Shown here: positions 25,198 to 32,608 of the stretch, piece by piece
How positions within the stretch are numbered: position 1 is the stretch's first letter
Layout of the letters: each line of letters begins with the position of its first letter
NCBI GenBank assembly: GCA_902800815.1
Contig: CADCGB010000004.1
Location: 1 to 64,000, forward strand
From: Fibrobacter succinogenes
GTDB taxonomy: Bacteria; Fibrobacterota; Fibrobacteria; Fibrobacterales; Fibrobacteraceae
DNA length: 64,000 nt
Direction: 5' to 3'
Position numbers and translations under genes: made by a program
Notes under the pieces: model-generated
Told to the model about the DNA's origin: nothing
What the model saw: the letters and a program-made list of their open reading frames with translations, nothing else
The model's database searches: none

Positions 25198-27351
25198 ATG
25201 AGAAATAAGTCCAAATTTGCCTTGTCATCCTCGCCCGTTCGGCAGGCTCAGGGCAGGCTCTGGCGAGGATCCATACATCTCGTACTTGCACTTGTTCTGT
25301 TGCTCCTCCTCGCGTGTGGCGACACCACCACCGAAGTTGTCACGCAAACCGTCCCGAACAACATTGAAATTGTTGACGAAGAATCCGTCCTCCCTGAATG
25401 CACCGAAGATAACGAGGGCGAACAGGTTCTCGTGAAGGGCGAAAACGTTGCCCGCACGTGCATCGATGGCGATTGGACCGCCGCATTTACCTCGGGCAGG
25501 GACACGGTCTACCTGAAGAGCAAGGACATTTCGTGCTACACGGCGGAACTGGCCGACAAGCAGGGTGTGAAGGTCATCTGCGACGGCGACAGCGTGGGTG
25601 TGCTCCACAACGGCGGTGCGGGCGCTAAGGGCGACAAGGGCGATGCCGGTACCGGATGTTCGCTGGTGCCGCTCGATAGCGTTACGATGCGCCTATTCTG
25701 CGGGGACGATTCGATAACAGTCTATTTGAAAGCGAAAACGGATACTAGCCTTAATATTGATGCCGAAAGAATTCCTGTTACGCTTGATTCCTTGACGGGA
25801 ATCGTGCAAAAGGGCCCCTTCCTGAAGGGCGGTACGGTTACCTTGTACGAACTTCATGATGGAAGCACCTTGGAAAAGACTGGCAAATTCTATTTGACGG
25901 AGATTCTAGATGATAACGGCAACTACAAGTTCCCGAAGATGGAACTGGCGAGCCAGTATGCATTAATCAGTGCGAAGGGCTATTACCTTAACGAGGTTAC
26001 TGGCGAAAAGTCAAGTGAACCGGTAGAATTGAATGCCTTGGTAAACCTCCTTGAACGTAAAACGGTAAACATAAACGTGCTTACTCATCTGGAAGTTGAT
26101 CGTGTAAATTATCTCGTTGTGCATAAAGGAACCCTATTTAGTCAGGCGAAAAAACAAGCTCGATCAGAAATCTTAAAGGAAATTCGTGTAGGCGAAAGCG
26201 ATGTTGGTAATTTTGAAACATTGGATGTCTTTGCGAAGGTAGAAGATGGGTCTACCGCGTTGTTGGCGTTGTCTGTTTTATTGCTGATTGATTCTGGCGA
26301 AAAGAATCTTTTAGAATCGTTGCAGAAAATTATTAATGACGTGAATAATGGAACCGAAGTGGGGGCTACATTCTGGGCGCATGTCGCAGATGGCACTGCT
26401 GATGCCGATCTTGCATGGCAATTTGATGCTATTCGCAAGAATCTAGAAAAGTGGAAAACCTCAAAAACAGTATTGGATTTTGAAAAGTTGTTAAGGTTTT
26501 TTTGGCATCAGGAACTTGGTGTAGGCGCGTGTTCTGCTGCGCGTGAAGGGGAAGTTGTTGCGGTCAGTAATGAAAACAGTGCTAAATTCGGTACAACATT
26601 TCGCTTTATATGTAGGAGTGGCTATTGGCATGAAGCTCTTGATATAGAAAAGGATACTTATGGAATCCCTTGCACTCCTGAACGCCAGTCCACAACTATG
26701 CGGGGTCTCGTAATTCCGACAAACAACTATTTTTGCTCTGAAAACGAATGGGGCTTGTTGTGGAATTGGGACGTTTCTAAGGAAAATTTCTTGAATCCTC
26801 GAATAAAATATGATATCATGGTTGATGAAAGAGACCGAAAGGCTTATAGAATTGTGAAAGTGGGCGGTCAGGTATGGATGGCGGAAAATTTAAACTATTC
26901 CGATAGCATAAAAATGCCCGATTTAGGAGTGTGCTATGATGATATAGCGAAAAATTGTGAATTGATTGGTCGTCTATATGATGAAAACAGTGTGAATGAT
27001 GTTTGTCCTAATGGTTGGCATTTACCGGATACGACAGAATGGAATACTTTGTTTGACGCTGTTGGTGGTGCGGCATCTGCGGGTAGGATGCTTAAATCTA
27101 TAGGGGGATGGGTGTATTTTAATCTTTTAACTGAGCGTGGGGTTGATAGTGTTGGATTTGCGGTGTTGCCTACTGTCTTTCGCTCCAACTGGCCTTCTGA
27201 AGCCCTTTTTTGGAGTGCAACAAAGTATACTGGAGAAAATGATTCTTTGTTGGACCATTCTCATTACGTATTTTTTTCAACGGGGGATCGAGTGTCTTTT
27301 AAAATTACCTCTGAACAAGTGCGTTATTCTGTCAGATGTATTCAAGATTAG
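25198..27351 (+). CDS. Paralogous lipoprotein L4
   Basis: 717 residues, with AAAGAGG before the ATG. N-terminus MRNKSKFAL, then repeat-encoded SSSPVRQAQGRLWRGS, then HLVLALVLLLLLAC with Cys40. The first 150 or so codons are almost identical at DNA level to L1, whereas the C-terminal halves differ strongly. Gly-X-X stretch GGAGAKGDKGDAGTG; middle domain from about 200 (GIVQKGPFLKGGTVTLYEL); LTHLEVDRVNYLVVHKG; C-terminal domain from about 559 (WMAENLNYSD, CYDDIAKNCELIGRLYDEN, VCPNGWHLPD, YSVRCIQD). The C-terminal domain lacks the usual tryptophan-alanine block after the first Cys pair (YTWAAA replaced by YDENSV), so it is slightly shortened. The last third is AT-rich. Confidence 0.88.
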   Translation: MRNKSKFALSSSPVRQAQGRLWRGSIHLVLALVLLLLLACGDTTTEVVTQTVPNNIEIVDEESVLPECTEDNEGEQVLVKGENVARTCIDGDWTAAFTSGRDTVYLKSKDISCYTAELADKQGVKVICDGDSVGVLHNGGAGAKGDKGDAGTGCSLVPLDSVTMRLFCGDDSITVYLKAKTDTSLNIDAERIPVTLDSLTGIVQKGPFLKGGTVTLYELHDGSTLEKTGKFYLTEILDDNGNYKFPKMELASQYALISAKGYYLNEVTGEKSSEPVELNALVNLLERKTVNINVLTHLEVDRVNYLVVHKGTLFSQAKKQARSEILKEIRVGESDVGNFETLDVFAKVEDGSTALLALSVLLLIDSGEKNLLESLQKIINDVNNGTEVGATFWAHVADGTADADLAWQFDAIRKNLEKWKTSKTVLDFEKLLRFFWHQELGVGACSAAREGEVVAVSNENSAKFGTTFRFICRSGYWHEALDIEKDTYGIPCTPERQSTTMRGLVIPTNNYFCSENEWGLLWNWDVSKENFLNPRIKYDIMVDERDRKAYRIVKVGGQVWMAENLNYSDSIKMPDLGVCYDDIAKNCELIGRLYDENSVNDVCPNGWHLPDTTEWNTLFDAVGGAASAGRMLKSIGGWVYFNLLTERGVDSVGFAVLPTVFRSNWPSEALFWSATKYTGENDSLLDHSHYVFFSTGDRVSFKITSEQVRYSVRCIQD
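25223..25276. repeat. Intragenic palindromic element (nested form) in L4
   Basis: Nearly the same 54 nt as in L1, including the inner CCCGTTCGGCAGGCTCAGGGC. It differs in one visible position (GGCAGGCTCTGG here, GGCAGACTCTGG in L1). Read in the same frame with the same peptide. Confidence 0.75.
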
Positions 27352-27369
27352 TGTTGATGGAAAAACTTT

Positions 27370-29592
27370 ATGAGAATAAATAGAATAATCACAGTGTGCC
27401 TTTTCTTTATAGCCTGTAGCGATGAAACAACAGAAATCATTTCGCAAACGAATCGAGATGATATAGAAATTTTTGCAGCGGAAGCGGACCTCCCCGAATG
27501 TGGCAAGGATAACGAGGGCGAACAGGCCTTTGTAAAGGGCGAAATATATGCCCGCATTTGCGTTGGCAAAAAATGGACGTCAATGCCGTCAACTGGCAAA
27601 GATACGGTTTATTTGAAAAAAGAAAATGCCTCGTGCCATACGGAGGAGCTCGCTGACAAGCAGGGCGTAAAAATTGTTTGTGGTGGCGATAGTCTTGGCG
27701 TTCTGCTCAATGTTGAAACGGGACCTAAGGGTGTACTGGGTGAGGCAGGTGCAGATTGCTCGCTGAAAAGGATTGATAGCGCAACCATTCGTGTGTATTG
27801 TAGTGGGGATTCGACGACGCTATATCTGGGTGTTCCTCCTGATGCTGAATGCGGAAAGGCTCCTGTTTCACTTGATTCGTTGGTGGGTTATGTTCAGAAG
27901 GGCCCCTTTGTAAAGGGTGCAGAAGTATCTCTGTATGAACTTGTTGACGGGTGCTCGTTGGAAAAGACGGGTAAAGTCTATCAGGGCGAAATCCTAGATG
28001 ATAAAGGCCTCTATAAAATTCCGAAGGTAAAGCTTTCTTGCCAATACGCTGTCGTCAAGGCAAAAGGCTATTACCGTAATGAGGTTACAGGGAAAAAATC
28101 AGAGGATCCGATTGAACTTAGCGTACTTGTGGATTTGCGGTCACAAAAGAATGTGAATTTGAATGTATTGACTCATTTGGAATATGAGCGTGTGACGGGT
28201 CTTGTTGCTGAAGAAGGATATTCTCTACAAAATGCTATGGACAAGGCTCACAGGGAAATTATGGGAGCGTTCCAGATTAAAGCGGATAAAGCTCCGGAAA
28301 ATATGAACATCTTCGGAGATGCGGAAGAAGATGCCTCCTTGCTTGCGATAAGCGTTCTCTTGCGGAATAATCAAAAGGAGTCTGAATTTGTTGATTTCTT
28401 GAAAGACGTCATCTTGTGGATTGGGGCGGATGGAGTATGGAGGAATAATGCGGACAAGGCATATGTTGTCGACTGGGGGCTCTTGGCGGATGCCAATGGT
28501 GAACTGCCGGGAATCCGAAAGAATGTTGAAGAAATCTCGGCCACTGTGCCTGCATTTGAAAACTACTTGCGCCGGTTTGTTGCGCTGGAAAGTGGATTGG
28601 GTGTGTGCGGAAGTGATTCCGTGCCTATAGGAACGGTAAAAAATGTGACGAATAGGTATTCGGATTTCTATGCGGCATCTTATTCAGACACAACGAAAAG
28701 TGCGGAACGTTTTATTTGTACGAAAACTGATGACTATGGTTGGCGCGTTGCGACAGATATAGAAAAGGACACGATGGGCACGGATTTTAAGAATACCAAG
28801 GATGGAACATTCCTTAAGGGTTTGATAACGGGGAGACGCCTTGTGTGGGATGCAGATACGCTTAGGTACGAAACTGTATCAGAAATGGAATGGAATAGGG
28901 CCTGTGTGAGTTATTTGCGCGATACCAGCATGATTCTTGAAGGTCAATATTCCTATTACAAGTGTACCGATAAGGGCTGGGAGTACGATTTTGACCATTT
29001 GAATTTCGGAACTCTGGTCGATTTGCGTGATGGAAAAACATACAAGACTATTGGAATAAAAACACAGATGTGGATGGCGGAAAATCTTGATTTTGAATAT
29101 AGGGTAAATGATTCCCTGTATGGAATTTCCCGTCATGACTCATGTGATGCCTGCGGATTCGCTTATACATGGGGTGCAACTATGGATAGTGCTGGAGTGT
29201 ATTCGGCCGATGCTGCGAGTTGCGCCGAACCAGGTGGCTGCAAAAAAGATTTAAAATACCCAGTTCGTGGAATTTGTCCGGAAGGTTGGCATATACCAAC
29301 AGTGAAAGAATGGCTTGTCCTTTACTATGCTACAGGGAGAACTCCCAAAGCATTGGAGGCTAAGGGATATGAACTTTGGGCGTCGGCGACGGATGCATAT
29401 GGATTTTCGTTGATTCCCGCAGGGAGTTGTGCAGTTAAATGTGGTGAACTAGGCTCTGTAATTGATGTTTGGGCATTTGACTTAAAATCAAGAATGAGTG
29501 GGCTGTCTTTTTTGTGGTTTAGGGGGGATGAGATGCGCGTACGTTCTGATTTTACAAATTTGTTTTTTTTCATTCGCTGCATTAAGGACTAG
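27370..29592 (+). CDS. Paralogous lipoprotein L5
   Basis: 740 residues. Short signal peptide MRINRIITVCLFFIAC with Cys16 and no inserted repeat. N-domain TTEIISQTNRDDIEIFAAEA; the Gly-X-X stretch is partly degenerate (VETGPKGVLGEAGAD). Middle domain from about 172 (GYVQKGPFVKGAEVSLYEL); LTHLEYERVTGLVAEEG; then a segment LESGLGVCGSDSVPIGTV and DIEKDTMGTDFKN shared with L1. C-terminal domain from about 567 (MWMAENLDFEY, GICPEGWHIPT, FFIRCIKD). It therefore combines a segment related to L1 with a different C-terminal domain, consistent with recombination among paralogs. Confidence 0.88.
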   Translation: MRINRIITVCLFFIACSDETTEIISQTNRDDIEIFAAEADLPECGKDNEGEQAFVKGEIYARICVGKKWTSMPSTGKDTVYLKKENASCHTEELADKQGVKIVCGGDSLGVLLNVETGPKGVLGEAGADCSLKRIDSATIRVYCSGDSTTLYLGVPPDAECGKAPVSLDSLVGYVQKGPFVKGAEVSLYELVDGCSLEKTGKVYQGEILDDKGLYKIPKVKLSCQYAVVKAKGYYRNEVTGKKSEDPIELSVLVDLRSQKNVNLNVLTHLEYERVTGLVAEEGYSLQNAMDKAHREIMGAFQIKADKAPENMNIFGDAEEDASLLAISVLLRNNQKESEFVDFLKDVILWIGADGVWRNNADKAYVVDWGLLADANGELPGIRKNVEEISATVPAFENYLRRFVALESGLGVCGSDSVPIGTVKNVTNRYSDFYAASYSDTTKSAERFICTKTDDYGWRVATDIEKDTMGTDFKNTKDGTFLKGLITGRRLVWDADTLRYETVSEMEWNRACVSYLRDTSMILEGQYSYYKCTDKGWEYDFDHLNFGTLVDLRDGKTYKTIGIKTQMWMAENLDFEYRVNDSLYGISRHDSCDACGFAYTWGATMDSAGVYSADAASCAEPGGCKKDLKYPVRGICPEGWHIPTVKEWLVLYYATGRTPKALEAKGYELWASATDAYGFSLIPAGSCAVKCGELGSVIDVWAFDLKSRMSGLSFLWFRGDEMRVRSDFTNLFFFIRCIKD

Positions 29593-29610
29593 TGCAATGA
29601 GGTTTGATTT

Positions 29611-31590
29611 ATGAGATTCCTGTCTTTAGTCATAGTTTTAACATTTCTTTTTGCTTGTGGTGACGACACTACCACTGAAGTGGTTCAGCAATCCAACCTG
29701 AATTACGTTGATGTTGTTGCTGAAGATTCTAAGCTTCCGGAATGTAATGAAAAAAATGAGGGCAATCAGGTTGTTGTGAAAGGAGAGCCGGTTGCGCGTG
29801 TATGTGCTGATGGCGAATGGTCTGGTGAAGCAGTACCTGCAAATGATTCGCTTTATCTAAAGAGTGAAAATTTTACATGCCAAGCGAAGCAATTGTCGGA
29901 TAACCGTGGGTACAAGATTATCTGTGATGGCGATAGTGTTGGTGTGCTACTCCATGGCGATGAGGGTGAGAAGGGAGATAAGGGTAATGCTGGTGGCGGC
30001 TGTTCCTTGGTAAAATTGGATGGTAATTCGGTGCGCTTGTTCTGTGGTGCTGATTCCACGACTGTTTACTTGGGTGAACCTATTGACACGTCTGCCGTGG
30101 TAATAGACTCCGCTAAAAAACCTGTATCGTTCGATCTTTTTACAGGTTTTGCGCAGAAGGGCCCGTTCTTGAAAACGTCTAAAGTGGCCGTGTTCGAACT
30201 AGCCGATGGGCGGACGCTGAAAAAAACGCAGAAAGCCTATTTGGGTGAATTTATAGAGGACGGCCGTTATAAGCTTACCCAAATTGAGCTTGCAAGCCAG
30301 TATGCAATGCTTGAAGTCGATGGTCGCTACCTAGATGAGACTGATGGAACGGAATCTGCTGCTGCGGTCAACTTGCGAGCGATTGTTGACTTATCCGGAA
30401 GAGCCTCGGCTAATGTGAACGTACTAACGCATCTAGAATTAGACCGCGTGATTCAGCTTGTGTCTCGTGATAGCATGGCGTTTAAGCAGGCGAAAAAACA
30501 GGCTCAGTCAGAGGTTTTTGCACAGTTCTATATAGATGCGAAAGATTTTGATGCCTCTGAAAATCTGGATATCCTTGGCGAAAGCGATGAGGATGCCGCC
30601 TTGCTCGCCGTTTCTATTTTGTTGCATGGCGGGGATTTTGTAATTACCGATTCGACAAAGGCGGCTATGGCCGATTGGGCTATGGAGCAGGATTTGCGAG
30701 CAGTCCGCAAAAACGTGGAAAAATGGAATAAAGACGGGAAAATTGGAAATTTTGAAAAGTATATCGAAAACTTTATTGCAAATGTCATTTCTCTAGAATC
30801 TTGTAACGCCGATAATGAAGATGTCTTGCAAACGGTCAATAATAAGTGGAGTCGGCACAAGGGCAGAAATTTTATATGTCACGAGGGTACACTTGGTATT
30901 GTGTCTAGAAATACGTTTTTCAATCCTCAGATAGATTATGGTTGGGTGGTAGATTTACGAGACCGCCATGCATATAGGACGGTAAAAATAGGTGGCCAGA
31001 CTTGGCTGGCGGAAAATCTGAATTACGAATATAAAATAAGCATTGGGGACAGCCTTGTAACGTATGGTAACGGCTGTGGTGCTGATAATTGTGAAGTGTA
31101 TGGTCGTTACTATATCTATTCGGCTGCTATGGATAGCGCGGCGCTGTTCTCGGAGAATAGTAGGGGGTGTGGACGCGATGCGGATTGTACGCCAGTTTCC
31201 CCTGTTCTTGGTGTATGTCCGGAAGGCTGGCATATACCCGATACCACAGAATACCGAACACTGATAAATTCTGTGGGGAATACCTCAGTATACCTTAAGT
31301 CGCAGGACCTTTGGGTCGATAAGGAGGATGGTAGTACCGGCAATGGAACAGATAGTGCTGGTTTTTGTGCATTGCCTAATGGATATGCTGGGTTTGATAT
31401 GGCATCTCTTGATGTTACTCTTCTTCGTCGTAAAGATTCAACAACGACATTCATGAGTACGATTCGCCAGAAGGAGAGGAGTACATGTGTGTTTCTTATG
31501 ACTCTGTCTGCAGGTGGGGATAATATAGGGGCATTTGCTTCATGTGGAGGTATCAACGTTGGACAATCTGTTCGCTGCATAAAGGACTAA
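29611..31590 (+). CDS. Paralogous lipoprotein L6
   Basis: 659 residues, last of the array. Signal peptide MRFLSLVIVLTFLFAC with Cys16 and no inserted repeat. N-domain TTEVVQQSNLNYVDVVAEDS; Gly-X-X stretch GDEGEKGDKGNAGGG; middle domain from about 178 (GFAQKGPFLKTSKVAVFEL); LTHLELDRVIQLVSRDS. The helical part is shorter than in L3: the segment after LLHGG is missing. C-terminal domain from about 464 (TWLAENLNYEY, GVCPEGWHIPD, QSVRCIKD). Closest to L3 in the second half. No clear terminator directly follows; the first strong one is at 31849-31879. Confidence 0.88.
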   Translation: MRFLSLVIVLTFLFACGDDTTTEVVQQSNLNYVDVVAEDSKLPECNEKNEGNQVVVKGEPVARVCADGEWSGEAVPANDSLYLKSENFTCQAKQLSDNRGYKIICDGDSVGVLLHGDEGEKGDKGNAGGGCSLVKLDGNSVRLFCGADSTTVYLGEPIDTSAVVIDSAKKPVSFDLFTGFAQKGPFLKTSKVAVFELADGRTLKKTQKAYLGEFIEDGRYKLTQIELASQYAMLEVDGRYLDETDGTESAAAVNLRAIVDLSGRASANVNVLTHLELDRVIQLVSRDSMAFKQAKKQAQSEVFAQFYIDAKDFDASENLDILGESDEDAALLAVSILLHGGDFVITDSTKAAMADWAMEQDLRAVRKNVEKWNKDGKIGNFEKYIENFIANVISLESCNADNEDVLQTVNNKWSRHKGRNFICHEGTLGIVSRNTFFNPQIDYGWVVDLRDRHAYRTVKIGGQTWLAENLNYEYKISIGDSLVTYGNGCGADNCEVYGRYYIYSAAMDSAALFSENSRGCGRDADCTPVSPVLGVCPEGWHIPDTTEYRTLINSVGNTSVYLKSQDLWVDKEDGSTGNGTDSAGFCALPNGYAGFDMASLDVTLLRRKDSTTTFMSTIRQKERSTCVFLMTLSAGGDNIGAFASCGGINVGQSVRCIKD

Positions 31591-31602
31591 ATTCGGGTTT
31601 TT

Positions 31603-31645
31603 GAGTCATTGCGAGGCCCTTTTAAGGGTCGTGGCAATCTCTAGC
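31603..31645. repeat. REP-like palindrome (GTCATTGCGAGG family)
   Basis: GAGTCATTGCGAGGCCC...GGGTCGTGGCAATCTC forms an imperfect hairpin with interrupted complementarity. Sequences with GTCATTGCGAGG and GTGGCAATCTC ends are a familiar dispersed bacterial repeat type. It lies 13 nt after L6 at the left edge of the AT-rich island. It is a different family from the GTCATCC...GGATC elements inside L1, L3 and L4. Confidence 0.6.
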
Positions 31646-31732
31646 AGGCATATTTATATATATTATCACTGACATAGCCCCTTGCTTCACGGTTTGGGGC
31701 GCATAGAAATTTGAGTTATTGCTCTTATTCTA

Positions 31733-31851
31733 GCTACTGAAATCCGCTAAATTTCAAAAGAACGCTATGTAATAAGGCAAGCAACTCACGCACCATGTGC
31801 GTGGGTCGTTTGTGCTTGTAGCGTTCGGGTTTTTAGCGGAACCTCAGTAGC
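31733..31851 (+). ncRNA. Candidate structured RNA: deeply nested foldback upstream of the restriction operon
   Basis: Five helices nest in order. P1 GCTACTGA (31733-31740) with TCAGTAGC (31844-31851). P2 TCCGCTAAA (31743-31751) with TTTAGCGGA (31832-31840). P3 GAACGCTA (31760-31767) with TAGCGTTC (31819-31826). P4 CAAGCA (31778-31783) with TGCTTG (31813-31818). P5 ACTCACGCAC (31784-31793) with GTGCGTGGGT (31797-31806, one T-G), with a 3-nt loop. About 41 pairs in 119 nt, directly followed by an intrinsic terminator. No protein frame explains it. It could be a small RNA, a leader or attenuator of the methylase operon, or a miniature mobile element. The promoter is unclear. I know of no RNA family that it matches. 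Confidence 0.5.
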
Positions 31852-31879
31852 GTGGGTACATTCGATACCACGCTTTTTT
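31849..31879 (+). terminator. Intrinsic terminator after the foldback RNA candidate
   Basis: AGCGTGGGTA (31849-31858) pairs with TACCACGCT (31866-31874) with one bulged G, followed by TTTTT. Its first three bases (AGC) are shared with the right arm of P1 of the foldback, so the two helices compete at the junction. It would stop transcription coming from L6 or from the RNA before the methylase gene. Confidence 0.75.
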
Positions 31880-31927
31880 GTTTGGTTTTGAATGCACGGG
31901 AATCGGGGCAAGCAACCCCGAGGTCCT

Positions 31928-32608
31928 GTGAAGGTTCAAAAGACAAAGCCGGAAAAGAATCCGGCGCAGATTAAGTCCAAGGAACGCGTCGCCGCTCATG
32001 GCGAGGTTTTTACTGCCGAGCGCGAAGTGAACGCAATGCTCGACTTGGTAAAGCAGGAGACCGAACGCATTGATTCTCGATTCTTGGAACCCGCCTGTGG
32101 AACGGGCAACTTTCTCGTGAAAATTCTAGAACGCAAACTTGATGTGGTCAAGAAAAAATACCGCCGTAGCCCGTTGGACTTCGAGCGAAACTCCGTCCTG
32201 GCTCTATCCAGCATCTATGGTGTTGATATTCTCGCGGACAATGCGGAAACTTGTCGCGACCGTCTCTTCAAGATTTGGAACAAGGCTTACAAGTCTGTTT
32301 GTAAAAGCGACCTGAACGAAGATACGCAAAAGTCGGCACAGTTCATTTTGGAGCGTAATATCATTTGCGGAAATGCTCTGTCTTTGATGAAAGTCGATGA
32401 AAATGGAAACGATACGGATTGTCCGATTGTGTTTTCGGAATGGGCTTTTGTGCGGGGCAACACTATGCAACGCAAAGACTACACCTTTGCGGATTTGATG
32501 CGCATTGGTGAAGGTTCTGAACTTGCCATGCCAAGTGACGAAGGAAAATTTTTGACACAGTACACCTCTGATTACAGGAGCCTATGGCAAGATGATAAAC
32601 AAGCATAA
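31928..32608 (+). CDS. Short N6-adenine DNA methyltransferase-like protein (no NPPY motif)
   Basis: About 226 residues from the GTG at 31928 (GAGG four bases upstream); an in-frame ATG at 31892 would add 12 residues over a small GC hairpin. Motif X-like HGEVFTAEREVNAML, motif I FLEPACGTGNFLVKIL, motif II-like IYGVDILADNAE and motif III-like NIICGNALSLM are present. The catalytic NPPY/DPPY motif and a target-recognition part are not. The sequence continues IVFSEWAFVRGNTMQRKDYTFADLM to the stop, so this looks like an intact short form rather than a recent truncation. It overlaps the NPPY methylase gene by 17 nt. Probably a SAM-binding partner subunit of the same restriction-modification complex (inference). 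Confidence 0.75.
   Translation: MKVQKTKPEKNPAQIKSKERVAAHGEVFTAEREVNAMLDLVKQETERIDSRFLEPACGTGNFLVKILERKLDVVKKKYRRSPLDFERNSVLALSSIYGVDILADNAETCRDRLFKIWNKAYKSVCKSDLNEDTQKSAQFILERNIICGNALSLMKVDENGNDTDCPIVFSEWAFVRGNTMQRKDYTFADLMRIGEGSELAMPSDEGKFLTQYTSDYRSLWQDDKQA

Noticed and set aside
18612..31590. The six-paralog block as a CRISPR or phase-variable repeat array
   Set aside because: The repeats are whole genes with divergent sequence, not short regular spacers; no cas genes or recombinase present.
31760..31826. AACGCTA/TAGCGTT arms as an integron attC site
   Set aside because: The core-site consensus GTTRRRY is not met (GTTCGGG) and there is no integrase or cassette array.
31733..31851. Foldback element as a retron msr-msd
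   Set aside because: Nested inverted repeats invite the idea, but no reverse transcriptase gene lies nearby and the region is followed by a plain terminator and methylase genes.
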